64,000 bases of DNA from Cristatella mucedo (lineage: Eukaryota; Bryozoa; Phylactolaemata; Cristatellidae): the NCBI GenBank assembly GCA_009760855.2, contig WPIO01000133.1:529501-593500 (forward strand). Direction: 5' to 3'. Under the pieces are notes generated by a model, which was given only the letters and a program-made list of their open reading frames with translations, had not been told where the DNA came from and made no database searches. Shown piece by piece: positions 38,228 to 50,010 of this stretch. Each line of letters opens with the position of its first letter. The stretch's first letter is position 1. A program made the position numbers and the translations under genes.

Positions 38228-38340
38228 GTCTAATAATAATAATAATACAGTTTGATAAAGCGCCCTCAAAGAACTCGATCTCTTCCTAGGCGCTTTACAT
38301 TTGCTGCAAAGGATGCACGATTGATTCGTTTCCCTTTTAA
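38228..38340 (-). mobile_element. LINE-A terminal fragment
   Basis: An AAT tail at 38231-38247 followed by the reversed hairpin AAAGCGCCCTCAAAGAACTC...GGCGCTTT and CATTTGCTGCAAAGGA. Further ATT-rich sequence runs to 38420. Confidence 0.9.
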
Positions 38341-38534
38341 CGTTGGGGATTGCAATATTATTATTATATTGTATATATTGCAATATTATTATTATTATTA
38401 TATTATATTATTATATTGCAAAATTATAGAGACGTGTAATGAAACTGTCGCTTGACTTGCTCTAGCCCAACAGAAGTGACGTGGCAAGGCGGCGGCCTGG
38501 CTGGGGCATACGGTGGCCGAGTGAGTGCTTAAAA

Positions 38535-38830
38535 ATGAGAGGCTAGATTCTGCTTAGCGATCGCGTGGGCAAGAGGGGGCGTATAAGTTGTGAACAGAAG
38601 TGGACCAATCGCAGACCCCTGGGGTACCCTGTCCTTTGGAGGGCTCTCCGGATCACTGATTCTCACAGACATAAATTCTCTGAAGACTCCGACTGAGACG
38701 AGACCTGAACCATTGCCATGCAGTGCAGTGCCAGTGATGCCCACGCTAGACGAAAGGTGCTCAAGAAGGACTTGGTAATTTATAGCTTCCAGAGCTGCTC
38801 CTGCTCCTAAAGTGTTGCCTTCTTAATGAG
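38535..38830 (-). mobile_element. LINE-A RT-core fragment
   Basis: The minus strand reads LGITGTAL, then VPQGSAIGPLLFTTYTPPL, the conserved region B of a non-LTR reverse transcriptase (QGSxLGPLLF). An internal fragment with no 3' end. Confidence 0.75.
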
Positions 38831-38839
38831 GGGCGAAAT

Positions 38840-38995
38840 AATTTCCAATTTTATTAATAATGGACTATTAATAGTATTTCCATTATTAATAATGGAAATA
38901 ATTTCCAAATGCTATTAATAATTGACTATTAATAGTATTTTCATTAATTATAATATTAATAATGGAAATAATTTCCAATGTTATTAATAACGAGT
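38840..38995. repeat. AT-rich imperfect tandem repeat (ATTAATAATGGAAATAAT)
   Basis: TTATTAATAAT, GACTATTAATAGTATTT and GGAAATAATTTCCAA blocks alternate about three times. Many are self-complementary. Confidence 0.85.
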
Positions 38996-39049
38996 GAAAA
39001 GCGATTTCTGGAGAATTGAAACGAGACTACAAAAATCTCGAAGCAAGAC

Positions 39050-39490
39050 ATGGTACCTGGGGGGGGGGCGGCGGCGATAGATTGGAGACCGTGCTACTTT
39101 GGAAACCGTGCCTCTAGTTCGCATGCTCCCAAAGCTTGGAACTCACTCCCGACCTCCGTCACGACGTCCCCTGACTTGGCTACATTAAAAAAGAAATTGA
39201 AAACGCACCTATTGGTCAAAGCATTTAGTGGGTCCCTGCGATTCGTCTTTTATGTGCTTATTCGTGCTGACACTGTGCATGCTGCCACTAACCACACTTG
39301 CATGCTGACCCTGTGCATGTCACCCTTAACCATGTTATTCTTGTTGTTAATTGAGCATGCTACTGCTAACCCTTCAAACATGCTTCCTTTGCAGCCAATT
39401 TAAAGCGCCTATATAGAGATTGAGTTCTCTGAGGGCGCTTTATCAAGTGTTTTATTGTTATTATTATTATTACTATTATTATTACTGCTG
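39050..39490 (+). mobile_element. LINE-A 3' end with ATT tail
   Basis: From SSHAPKAWNSLPTSVTTSPD through FKKKLK-like residues, then the whole 3' UTR, terminal hairpin at about 39402-39441 and an ATT tail. The joint with unrelated sequence is at about 39095. Confidence 0.9.
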
Positions 39491-40851
39491 CCACCATTTT
39501 CAGCGTTCTGTCGGAGAGACTCCAGACGAGAGACTTAAAGGACTGCTCCTAGGGGACTAGGGCAAACGGTTTGAAATTATTTTCGAGCGACAATCCTTCC
39601 ACTAGCTCTTATTTACTATTTATTATTTTTATTATTTTTTTTATTATTATTTTATTTATTTATTATTATTTTACACTCTTATTTATCTCATGGCATGATA
39701 GAAAGAAAGTCTGCTACGATGGCGTTGGTTATGTACGGCTGGCTAGTCGGTTTCAGCCACATCCGGCCCCTACCAACGCAGGTCGATGGCGATGTGAAGA
39801 ATCGTGCCTCATATTATTAAGGTTCTGCTGCACATAAAATTATCATTCGATATGCACACTTTAAGAGTGTTTTCTGGAGCTGTAAAATGTCTTGTGGCCA
39901 ATAGCTTAGACTGGTTCGCAGCAGTGCTCGATGGGGCGTGTGTAGGCTGGATGGCTAAAGACAGTACTGGAAATACAGGGCATGCTCTGGCCTGCCCTGG
40001 CTTGCGCCCTCTCCCTTGCCACAGATGGCTTTCCCGTGGGAGATTCCGAATTCGCAAAGACCGTCTTCCCGTGAAGACTTCAGTAATCTGCACGTTGCTA
40101 GTTTCCAACTTGTGGCGTAATACGCTTAATGTTGATTCAACCTCTGTCGTACCAATGTCGTCCCTGTTGGTGATTGTGAGGATAGCTGCCACACTTTTTA
40201 CGAGGTTGCGGAAGAAGTTTTTGCGCGCCGTGTTAAAACAACAAACGCAAACTCATCACAGATCAAAAACGCAAACCCGGCGCACGGCATCTTTTCCTCA
40301 ACCAGGTAAGATATTTTTTCGGGCTGAGAGTGTTCTCCTGCTTTGAGACAGCTGGTCCACCGTAGCCTAATGTACCTGGGGTCCTCGCTCAGTGCTAGTG
40401 CTTAGTACCGCTGCTATTGTTGTCGCATGCGATATTGTTATAAATAAACTTATTAATTAAACTGTTTGTCTCGCTAGAGTCCGGCGACGGTGGCGTAGCA
40501 GCAGGCGGCGTTGCTAGTACAGGTGACGTGGAAAGTAGCGTACATCACCCCGCAGTCTCGGTTACAAGCGTATCAACTTTCTGATTCGGTCTCGTGCCGC
40601 CCGCTCTTCTTACTGTCGTCGCTGGTTGTGCCTCTAACTACTTTTTTATTTAAATTTCGTGGAGCCGAACTTTCAGCTCGCACACAACCCAAGACTCAGT
40701 GCTCACTGCAGGCTGGCATCCACTCGAATACCGATTAGACAAAATTCTAAAAATTTAAATACGTAAACGTCCCTGGCTATTTTATTCATCAAAGTGAATC
40801 GTCCTTTTAATTAGTTGTGTGTGCCGAAATGGCGCTTCGTTATAAGTATCC
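39491..40851. other. No gene recognised; ATT-rich patch at 39600-39690
   Basis: The minus-strand frame 39809-40192 (127 residues) has a TEVESTLSVLRHKLETSNVQ stretch that looks coding-like but is unrecognised. The overlapping plus-strand frame of 180 residues is also unrecognised. Confidence 0.3.
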
Positions 40852-41002
40852 AATTGAAGAGATTGCTGTAGGTACCATCCACCTACAGGCCACCTATTTT
40901 GTAGCCAATAGCAGGGCACTTGCCAGCCTTTGATTACTCGGAAGTACTCGGCGACATAGGCTTCTGACTGCAAGCAGTCAGAGCATGGCCCACCATCCAT
41001 CT
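40852..41002 (-). CDS. Candidate coding exon of an unknown protein
   Basis: On the minus strand a TTCGCAG acceptor at 41003-41009 precedes an open frame rich in Cys, Trp and Tyr: DGGPCSDCLQSEAYVAEYFR followed by KGWQVPCYW and NRWPVGGWYL. That composition is unlikely in random DNA. GT dinucleotides near 40874-40884 could serve as a donor; otherwise the frame stops at 40782. I do not recognise the family. It could be a genuine exon or part of an unidentified mobile element. Confidence 0.3.
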
Positions 41003-41420
41003 CTGCGAATTCCTCAAAGTAAGCGCACAAAACGCTGCGTTTGTCCGTCAAAGATAGAACAGCGCGACTTCTAGAATACTCGCAACACGAATGTGTGATC
41101 CACGCTCGCTGTTTGCCGCGTCTACGAACGCACGCGTAGTATCATCGATACACCTTCATACAACCATTTCGTCAGATTGCTAAAAGTTCCTAGCCAGAAA
41201 GAAATTTGATTCTCATAGGGTTCTTCGCTTATTTGTATAATAGCAATTTTTTTTACCGTTTCAAATCCAGCCCAGCTCAATTCCATCTCTCGTCAATCTC
41301 GCGCAAGCGTAGGAAAAGCTGAGAAAAGACGACTCTGCTTGCGACCATTTGGCGGAAGCGCTACCTCGGCGGCGTACCGCGGCGTTCCATCAGTTCCATC
41401 CGCCGCTCCATCCATTCCAT

Positions 41421-41585
41421 CGTCGTGATGGCACACTAGGTAAGGCGGTTGCTTTCATGACCTCGGTCCCGAGGTCGTGGGTTCGATTCCTGCGGTGGGC
41501 GATTCTTTATTGCCACTGTAAGCGGTGGAAATAGTCATAAAGGCTCTTCTGTCGCTATAAAAAAGAGGCTGTTTAATCAGCTAGG
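41421..41585 (+). mobile_element. SINE-A copy, full length
   Basis: Head GTCGTGATGGCACACTAGG with A-box-like sequence, B box GGGTTCGATTCC, body GCCACTGTAAGCGGTGG and AGGCTCTTCTGTCGC, end AATCAGCTAGG. One of the best copies for a consensus. Confidence 0.93.
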
Positions 41586-41754
41586 ATTTCTTTTTGGCTT
41601 AGGTTGAGAGACTACACTAACACGTGCGCGCGGTCTCGGCTTGCGCATTTCCAGTTACTTTCGCGCGCTTTGCATTGCTTTTTTGACACGAACAGGAGAG
41701 ACGTGCGAAAGTGGGCGGTATCAGTTTCGCATATCGCCATCGTAAAAACCGCGT

Positions 41755-41903
41755 TGCTCATGTTGTTTAACAATCATGATATCACTCACGATTCAATGGC
41801 GTTTCCCTTTGCAGCAAATGTAAAGCGCCTAGGAAGAGATTGAGTTCTTTGAGGGTGCTTTATCAAGTGCATTATTATTATTTTTATTATTATTATTATC
41901 ATT
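41755..41903 (+). mobile_element. LINE-A 3' end with ATT tail
   Basis: Terminal 3' UTR and hairpin (AAAGCGCC at 41822, GGTGCTTT at 41855), then ATT repeats. Confidence 0.9.
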
Positions 41904-42299
41904 AGTAAGTAACAGCAACCATTCACCGAATCTGCCGGGCAAGGATCCAGAGCAATTTAAACGAGACTGTCTTAACGTCGTAATTGTTTGTAAAATGAGT
42001 AAGAGTAAGACCACCTTTTTTTCGTTGCTTCCGCTTGTCGTTTTCGTGCCAAGAAGTGGTTTCTTTAGCTGCCCAGCTCAGCTGCGGGTGGGCAAATGTC
42101 GGCTGCCGCCGACGAATGGGTGGAAGGCAATGGTGGAAGGCTGCAGACTTCAGGAGAAGACGGGACTCGCCTATAAAAATAACAGCACTTTAATAACACT
42201 AGGCACTTTACACGCGCGTTGGCGCTCTTGCCGAGAGGGGTGTCGCACGCCAAAAGCCGGCGCTGGCAGTGGGTGGCTCGCGTTATCTTCTCTGCTGAA
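41904..42299. other. No gene recognised
   Basis: Short frames only. Confidence 0.4.
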
Positions 42300-42486
42300 G
42301 ACACTCAGCCGTATTTGTCGTTCAAACCGTTGGAATCTGCTGCAGCAACTGATAAACTGAATGCTTACCTTGCCGACATTCCATCCTGGATGTCGGAGAA
42401 TTTCTCGAAACTAAACGACGATAAAACTGAACTGCATCTCATAGGACACCTTAGCGTGTGACTGGATTAGAAGGCTTTTCTCTTCT
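42300..42486 (+). mobile_element. LINE-B RT region, left part of an interrupted copy
   Basis: Encodes ATDKLNAYLADIPSWMSENF followed by SKLNDDKTELHLIGH, the stretch just after the RT active-site motif. The sequence resumes at about 42801 after a LINE-B insertion in the opposite direction. Confidence 0.8.
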
Positions 42487-42800
42487 AATGTATGTATGTA
42501 TCTCCGTCAGTAACTCCACAAAGTCATAAAAACCATGTGGGTGTTACGCAGGAGAGTTTTGTATAGTGCACTCACAGCCTAAGCGGCTTTCGGTACGCAT
42601 TCGGTAGCCAACAGACTTCGTCTCACGCAACAAAGAGAAAGTGGGAAGCATAGCAGAGTCAGGAGAGCAGTTGAGGTAGTGAGTAACATGGAAGTAGCAG
42701 CTCAGGACCACTGAAAAGGATGTGCCATAGTCGACAGCAGGAGAGTAGTTGTCGTTGCGTAAGAATTGTGGAAGCGGGCTCCACAGTCTAGGGTGATGGT
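42487..42800 (-). mobile_element. LINE-B 3' end nested inside another LINE-B
   Basis: Reversed LINE-B terminus starting TATGTATCTCCGTCAGTAAC and reaching the LWSPLPQFLRNDNYS segment. It splits the plus-strand copy, whose continuous arrangement is preserved at 59340-59590. Confidence 0.88.
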
Positions 42801-43530
42801 ATGGTGCGACCATCACCACGCACTCAAAATTTAGACGTCGATTTCGACAGCTGCCTAAATTTTAAAAGCTTCATTCAGAAGATTGCTTACAGCTAGCCAT
42901 CAAGTCCTATCCCTATCTAAGATAGCGAGCTGTCTTCAACTGTGGCTCGCAAAAAAATTAACTGCATGGTTCGGGAAAAAACCCAGCTAGCTAGCTCCTT
43001 AGTTCTGTCTCGGCTTGATTATTGTAATTCCCTTTTTGCTGGGCTACCAAAATAGCCACATGGCCACGGCAGCTGGTGATTTCTGTAAGGCTAGTTTACA
43101 AACCCCATGGGTTTGATCATGTGTCTCTTTTGCTGAAAGAGGCTGGATGGCTGCAGGTTGACCAACGGAAACGAAGTAAATTTCTTACCATGACCCACAA
43201 GGCCCTCCACGGCTTGGCTCTTTCGCACCTTGCTGAACTGCTGCATCAGGTTCTGCCTCCTCGTGCTCTCAGGTCCTCCATTGACAATAAATTGGCTGCT
43301 CCGCTCCTTCGCTTAAAACTGTTACCAACGAAAACTTTCGCTCTGCACGTCCTAGACTAAGGAACTTACTTTCACATTTCGTACGCAACGATATTTACTC
43401 TTCTGCTGCCGACAATTGCGCAATCCAGCCGTCCTGAGCTGCTACTTTCATGCTACTCACTACCTCAACTGCTCTCCTGACTCTGCTATGCTTCCCACTT
43501 TCTTTTGTTTCGTGAGTCTTTGTTGCATCC
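42801..43530 (+). mobile_element. LINE-B C-terminal part, right part of interrupted copy
   Basis: Contains a SRLDYCNSLFAG-like region, then VYKPHGFDHVSLLLKEAGWL, KALHGLALSHLAELL and the APRL-like end with CYFHATHYLNCSPDSAML-type sequence. Frames shift several times. Confidence 0.88.
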
Positions 43531-44237
43531 TTGAATGAAGTAATGAGCACCGCGTCGTCATCGCAGCTGTTGGGAGGGATTTCCGATGCAGGAGTACTTA
43601 TTGAAGCCTAATAGGAGACGCAACTTATACATCGAGCTGACATGTAACTACACGTTCATTCAGGCATGCTGGGTAATCAGTTTAGTCGGGCGTGCTGGGT
43701 AATCTCTTTAGTCGGGCGTGCTGGGCAGTCAGTTGGGCCCGCTTTGCGGCAAGCTGGCTGACTGATTTCGTTTAATTTCACTGAAGATTGCACGATTAGC
43801 GTCTCGTGTGAAAGATAGCATACAAGCTAGCTATACACGATCACCTCATTAAGGCGCACGAAATTTTTGTGCGAATATCAACAAAGGTGCCAACCAAATG
43901 CATGAACAGCAGGTAGCAGCACAGCAATCGAAATCAAAGCAGTCGGCAGATAGTGATGTAACAGGGGTACAGCAGTTATATGTGGAGTTGCTGTAGCGTA
44001 AACTCACCACAGTCTTACAGGTCGATTAAAAAGACTCGACATGTCAGGCTGTGAGCCTGAATCAATAACACTGCCAACAATCCTCTTTGTTCCGACCAAT
44101 TACGTCTAGGAGGTCAAGGTAAACTTGAGAAGCAATATTCCGATCAAAGTGCCGCAAGTCCCGTAGCTTATGTGTTGCATATTGATCGCATTGATCCTCA
44201 CGAAACTTTGATATAGACTACAGTAACAGCTGCCATC
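43531..44237. other. No gene recognised; short tandem unit near 43665-43735
   Basis: GGGCGTGCTGGGTAATC-like units repeat about three times at 43665-43735. No gene identified. Confidence 0.45.
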
Positions 44238-44632
44238 CAAGATCCTCGGGCCCTGTGTGGACAATAAATGAGCTGTTTCATCCTCCGCTTAAAGACCATT
44301 GGCGACAGAAGCTTTAGCTCTGCAGGTCCTAGACTGTGGAACTCGCTTCCACACTTCTTAGCCAAAGACAACTACTCTCTTGCTGCCGATTATGGCACGG
44401 CCTTTCCAGCTAACCTGAGCTGCTACTTCTGTGACAGTTGCTACCTCAGCAGCTCTCCTGGCTCAGCTATGCTTCTCACTTTCTCTTTGCTGAGTAAGAT
44501 GAAGTCTGTTGGCTACCGAATGCGTACCGAAAGCCGCTTAGGCTGTGAGTTCGTTGTAAAAAAAACTCTTTTGCACAGCAGCCACATAATGCTTGAGGCT
44601 TTATGAAGTTACGGATGGAGACACATCATCGT
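44238..44632 (+). mobile_element. LINE-B 3' end
   Basis: One frame reads RSFSSAGPRLWNSLPHFLAK and KMKSVGYRMRTESRLGCEF, the typical LINE-B C terminus and 3' UTR, ending GGATGGAGACACATCATC. Confidence 0.9.
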
Positions 44633-45029
44633 CTATGAGCTTTCCACTACTGACAACGCAATCATTGGTATTGACGGTTGGGAAGGATTTAACAATAAAA
44701 TTCTTCAATACTATGTCTGGTACAACACTATGTATGGCCTGGGGTTCTAATATGTTTTCGCTGGGTAAAACTCAACGGTATGCAATCTGATGTCTGACGT
44801 GACTTACTAGAATTTATTTTATGACTTGTTGACATGGTGTTTATCGAAGGCAAGACCACCAAGAGAGCCGCAGGAAGTGCTGAGCTCGTGGCCTCCAGAC
44901 AAAGTGGCCTGCAGACAAAGCCTTCAGATGTCTCATGACTGATGGGACCGCAGGTAGATAGTGTGAGTGGCAGTCGACAGTACTTTGTCTCATGTCTGCA
45001 TCAGCGTGGCATAAGAGCACGCGTGGATC
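44633..45029. other. No gene recognised
   Basis: Nothing identified. Confidence 0.4.
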
Positions 45030-45375
45030 CTATGACAAGCATTGTATTGTTGAATCTCCGTCTGCAACTCCACGAGGCCACAAACATTATGTGGGTCTTA
45101 CGAAGGATGCTTTGTATAGCGCAATCACATCATGAGCGGCTTTTGGTACGCATTCGGTAGCCAACAGACTTCATCTGACGCAACAGAGAGAAAGCGAGAA
45201 GCGTGGCTGAGTCAGGAGAGCAATTGAGGTAGTGAGTAGCGTGGAAGCAGCAGTTTAGGATGGCTGGAAAGGATGTCGGCAGCAGGATAGTAGTTGTCAA
45301 TGCGTAAGAACTATGGAAGTGAGCTCCACGCAGTCTAGGACCTACAGAAGCGTTGCAAGCACAGTTGCAGCAGTT
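45030..45375 (-). mobile_element. LINE-B 3' end
   Basis: Reversed LINE-B: GAATCTCCGTCTGCAACTCC at the tail, the MKSVGYRMRTKSRS segment and the CFHATHYLNCSPDSATLL segment. Confidence 0.88.
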
Positions 45376-45589
45376 GTAAAGCATGGTGAAGCGAAGCGTG
45401 ATGAGGCTGATTCAAGACATTAGTGCGGAAACACCTATAGAAACCCTAGTAACTGTGTTACAGCTTTGCTTTGTTACACTTTGTTACCTGCAGCCTGTAC
45501 CCAAAGCTAGTGATGCCTTAGCGCTAGAATCACCAACTGAAAGTAGGCTTCCTGGGAATTACAAGATCCCCTGCACCATTTCTCAACTA

Positions 45590-46290
45590 AAGTAATGCAG
45601 TGTAATGCATCAGCGTATATAACTCGACAAAGACTACTTGGGTGTTATGAAGGAGAGTTTTGACTAGCGCACTTACAGCCTAAGTGGCTTTCGGGACGCA
45701 TTCGGTAGCCAATAGACTTCATCTCACGCGATAAAGAGAAAATTGGAAGCATAGCAGAGTCATGAGGGCAGTTGAGTAGTGAGTAGCATGGAAGCAGCTA
45801 CTCAGGACGGCTGGAATGCGCCATTGTCGGCAGCAGGAGAGTAAATATCGTTGCGTAAGAAATGTGAAAGTAAGTTCCTTAGTCTAGGACGTGCAGAGCG
45901 AAAGTTTTGTTAGTAGCAGTTTTTAAGCGAAGGAGCGGGACAGCTAATTTATTTTCAATGGAGGACCTGAGGGCACAGGAAGCTGAAACTGATGCCGCAG
46001 TTCAGCAAGGTAAGAAAGTGCCGAGCCGTGGCGGGCCTTGGAGATCACTATAAGAACTTTCCTTCGCTTCCAACATGCAGCCATCCAACCTCTTTCAGCA
46101 AAAGAGATGGTCAAACCCATGGGGCCTGTAAACTAGCCTTACAGCCATATTTATCTCCAGCTGCCGTGGCCAAGTGGCTATTTTTGTAGCCCAGCAAAAA
46201 GGGAATTACAATAATCAAGCCGAGACAAAACTAAGGAGCTCGCTAGCTAGGTTTTTTCCCGAACCATGCAGGTATGCAGACGATAGCAGA
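45590..46290 (-). mobile_element. LINE-B C-terminal copy with tail
   Basis: Starts with GTAATGCAGTGTAATGCATC (decayed ATTAC tail) and extends in reverse to the FLLGYKNSHLATAAG-like and SRLDYCNSLFAG-like regions near 46200. Confidence 0.85.
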
Positions 46291-47262
46291 GGATGACATC
46301 AATCAGGGGTACTCACATCTTAAGCAATTTCGACGACGCGACAGACAAGCTTAGCTCAAGAGTTTTTCAACAGCTGTGAGCACATTATTGCCAAGGTCGG
46401 TAACTATCGCAAAAGCATTGCAGCTGTCTATAGCAGCTCGATGTAAATTGCAACGCAGTCATCAAACTCTAGCGATGCAGTTAGAAGATGTGCTTAAGTA
46501 AATTAAAATTAAGCAAAACTACCTGTCACTAAATGAGCAGTAGACTATGCACGGTTTACCTGGGTAGCATTCGCAGCATGTTACTAGCAGCCTGCGGGTC
46601 TTACCGCTGGCCACGAGTGTCTTAATGTTTGCTTTAGCAAGCTGGCCTAAGCGCAATACAGGTACATCTTTGGTAACGCATGCTTGATACTTTTTGAATG
46701 ACACTAGATTTTGGGCACTGATTCTCATGCAGCTGCAAATCTTCACAGTAAAGCGCCTTGATTGAGTTTAAGTTCTCTTAGGGTGCTATACAATTGACCA
46801 ATTTTTATTAATGCTAACCTAAGAGAAACCACTACGGGCCGACTCCAACCTAGGAGAAATAATAAAATTAATAACACATGATTTACGTGCACGGTTATTA
46901 TCTGTTTACATGCACGAAGTCAACACAAATAAGCTTACAAGGGACTACTCCCATACGAACCAAGCGAATGCAATCAGGAAGTGGTGGATTTTTAGTTTCT
47001 TCTTAAATGTTATCAAGTAGACTCTGGCTAATCACTTTTTCGTCTTTGCATGTGACACGGTCTTTTGCATAACCACACAGAGCAACTTTTGAGTTTAGTG
47101 GATAGTGGAATGCTTTCCAGTGCTTCAGTCTGCTTATGGGTTATAGAGGAAATATATATCGGTTTTCCGGCACTTCTATGTCATTTAAGCACTATTTGTC
47201 GACCTTTTATAATAGGTACGCATTCGTTTTACTGTACCTACTAACAAATGCAAAACAAAAGT
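46291..47262. other. No gene recognised; LINE-A hairpin remnant near 46750
   Basis: A degenerate LINE-A terminus lies at 46748-46800. The remainder is unassigned. Confidence 0.4.
47257..47260 (-). terminator. Pol III T-run terminator of tRNA-Gly
   Basis: TTTT on the minus strand, three bases past the tRNA 3' end, with another T-run at 47252-47255. Confidence 0.85.
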
Positions 47263-47333
47263 TGCGTCGGCCGGGAATCGAACCCGGGCCGCCCGCGTGG
47301 CAGGCGAGCATTCTACCACTGAACCACCGACGC
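47263..47333 (-). tRNA. tRNA-Gly: tRNA-Gly (anticodon GCC)
   Basis: A 71-base cloverleaf. The acceptor stem GCGTCGG pairs perfectly with CCGACGC, and the discriminator base is A at 47263. The anticodon GCC is at 47301-47299 in a CTGCCAC loop. The B box GGTTCGAATCC and an A-box region (GTGGTTCAGTGG) are intact. There is no intron and no encoded CCA. It decodes GGC and GGU glycine codons. Unlike the SINEs here it has no repeat body, and a Pol III T-run follows directly, so it is a functional tRNA gene. Confidence 0.97.
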
Positions 47334-47995
47334 GTTTATACCACAAAGTGCTTTTAACATTATATTAATGATTAATAGGTTGTCACCCACGCGTGTTTGG
47401 TGAGTATACCACATTCCCGTCAAAAGCTAGGATTTTTCATCAGACGTAGCACTAGTCCACTCGAAGTAGAAGACATTAAACACTGGCGTGGCAGAGGAAG
47501 TACATAATACCGCTTGACCACATGGGCTCGGTACTAGTTTATTACATATTATGCGAGTTAACGCTTCCGGCCAGGACGATGAGGGGATAGCGCTTTGACT
47601 AGGTGCTATTTCTAATTAAGTGCTCTATCCCCTTCGACGGTATTCGGGGCTATTATTCTTCCCATGACCGTTTAAATTGCACTGTTTGAATGAGTCCATC
47701 GCGTGAGGAGTGCTCAATGTCGTCTCTGCTCTCAGTGACAGCCTCTGCAAGTCAATGATCGCTGCACAATCTCTCAGGTGAGTCGGTATCCATGGCATTG
47801 GTAGGGAATCCAGAGCGGTATGTCAATACAATTTGGGTGACGCTATCAGTCCGACGGATTAAATAAAAGCCATGCTGGGTACTGTAGCAGCGCTAGCAGC
47901 AGCACTCGGCTTTCAATTGATCCAGCCGGCAGACGAGTTCCTTTAAGGTCTATCTTGTTTCCTTCTTGATTCTGTCCTGCTTACAACAAGTATAA
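47334..47995. other. No gene recognised; imperfect hairpin at 47582-47633
   Basis: GGGGATAGCGCTTT at about 47583 and AAGTGCTCTATCCCC at about 47619 are imperfectly inverted. Nothing else recognised. Confidence 0.4.
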
Positions 47996-49680
47996 TACGT
48001 TTTATATAGCGCCCTCTGAGAACTCGACCTCTTTCTAGGCATTTTACATTTTCTGCAAAGGAAGTACGATCGAATGGTTAGTGGAATGCTCAATAAACAT
48101 CAAGATTCACATGGTTAGGAGTGATATGCACAGGGTCAGCATGCAACCATGTTTAGTCTCAGTACGCACAGTGTCAGCACGCATAAGAATATAAAGGTCG
48201 AATCACAGGGACCCACTAAATGTTGTGATAAATAGATGCATTTCTAGTTTATTTTTAAGTGTGGTCAAGTCAGGAGATGTCAGAATACAAGTTGAGAGTG
48301 AGTTCCAGGCTTTTGGAGCATATGAACTAAAGGCACTCCAAAGGATTTGAGGTTTTTTAAGGGGTGTATGTAAATTATTAGATTCTGAAAAGCGAGTGGT
48401 ACAAAAAGCTTAGTGGGATAGTAGATCCGATAGCTAGGCTGGAGCCAAAGAATGAAGAGACCTAAAAGTGAGTGACAAAACTTTGAAGTCGATACGTTGC
48501 TTGACTGGGAGCCAGTACTGGTCGGCGAGAAGTGAGACGTGGCAAGTGCGACGCTCGCGACAGACAAGCTTTGCTGCAGAGTTTTGCACCAGCTGTAAGT
48601 GCCTGAGTGCACAGGCCAGTAAACCAGCAAGCAGTGAGTTAAAGAGGTCAAGACGGGATGTCACAAATACACGGACCAACCTATATGTGGTATTCCTGTC
48701 TAAACAAACCCAAATTTCAGTAATTGTATGTGGCTGAAAGTAGGCAGACTGAACTGTAAAGCTGATGTGATCGTCTAATGAAAGGTCATTTTGGAACATG
48801 ACACCTAGATTTCGTGCCGATTCAACAAGATATATGCTGGCAGAGCCGATTGTGAGTGACCTTTCCAATTTCCGAATCACACTTGGTTTTCCCATAACTA
48901 GCAAGTTGGTTTAATCATTATTCAATTTAAGAAAGTTCGCTGTCATTCATGTGAGGATGTCATCAATACATGCAGCAATGGAGTTGAAAGAATTCGACGT
49001 GCTGGAGGGCTGGGAGGGATCAAAGCAAAAGTACAACTGAATGTCATCTGCATAGAAATGAAAGCCTAGACCGTGCCTGGAAATCACATCGGCTAGAGTG
49101 ATTATAAATATAGATGTGTAGTGAGTTTAGAGTATAGGCCGTGAAAAAAACCGGTCCAAGCACAGAACCCTGAGATACCCCATATTTCAGAGGTTTCTCG
49201 GATGATCTTTGTCCTTTCACATCAATACTCTAGAGTCTGACACTGAGATAGGACCTGAACCATTTTAATGCAGTGCCAGTGATGCCCAGGCGAGATGAGA
49301 GGCGCTTAAGAAGAACTTGGTGATTGATAGCATCAAAAGCTTTTGAGAGATCGAGAAAAACAACCAGAGGAACCCTACCTAGGTCTGCATTCCTAAGTAG
49401 GTCGTTATATACCCGAAGCAATACTCACTCTGTAGATTGATTAGCTCTGACACCAGACTATAACTTACTAGCAAGGTTTGAAGTTATAATATATGAGTTC
49501 TGCTGGTCTGCCACAACTCATTCCAATGTCTTCGATAGGAACGGTAGAAGGGATACTGGGCGGAAGTTGCTTAAGTTCTTTTGGTCTAGCGATGCTTTCT
49601 TGAGTAGTGGCCTGACTACGGCCTTTTTGAAAGGTGCTGGAACATGGTTAGTTACTTTCCTGCCAATAACGACGGCTTAA
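47996..49680 (-). mobile_element. LINE-A longest copy, with reverse-transcriptase motifs
   Basis: In minus-strand order it shows [20 protein letters not shown] and [15 protein letters not shown] near 49620-49540, then motif A (VFLDLSKAFDAINHQ) at about 49330-49360. GITGTALKWFRSYLS and motif B QGSVLGPVFF follow near 49150-49180, then the active-site YADD at about 49045-49056, the SAAKLVCRERRTCH segment and the 3' UTR with its hairpin near 48000. This gene order and the YADD box mark a CR1/L2-like non-LTR retrotransposon. Stops and frameshifts interrupt the frame, and the endonuclease part is absent, so it is dead. Confidence 0.92.
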
Positions 49681-49726
49681 AGGTAAAAGAAATTATTGGT
49701 AGGTTGATTCGATAGCTTCAGTTACA

Positions 49727-49815
49727 ATGTATATAAGAGCCTTGGCGACTGCCACTCGCGTTTGCAGTATGCGATAGAGGATCGCTCCCTTAACAATTAC
49801 ACCTCCCGACCTGCC
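49727..49815 (-). mobile_element. SINE-A fragment, diverged
   Basis: Keeps AGAGCCTTGGCGACTGCCAC and GGATCGCTCCC with a weak head (CCCGACCTGCCTCGGG). Confidence 0.55.
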
Positions 49816-49834
49816 TCGGGAAGTTCGAGAACCT

Positions 49835-50010
49835 GTGTATGCTGACCCTGTGCATGTCACCTCTAACCAAGATTATGCTTGCTGAGATTGAGCCTGCTAC
49901 CACTAGCCATTCGATCATGCTTCCTTGGCTGCAAATCTAAAGCCTTTAAAAAAAGGTTGAGTTATCTGAGGGTGCTATAACAAATGTACTATTAGCATTA
50001 TTATAACCTC
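49835..50010 (+). mobile_element. LINE-A 3' UTR fragment
   Basis: CCCTGTGCATGTCACCTC, the GCTTGCTGAGATTGAGC block, the CTTCCTTGGCTGCAAATC block and a decayed hairpin. Confidence 0.85.
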
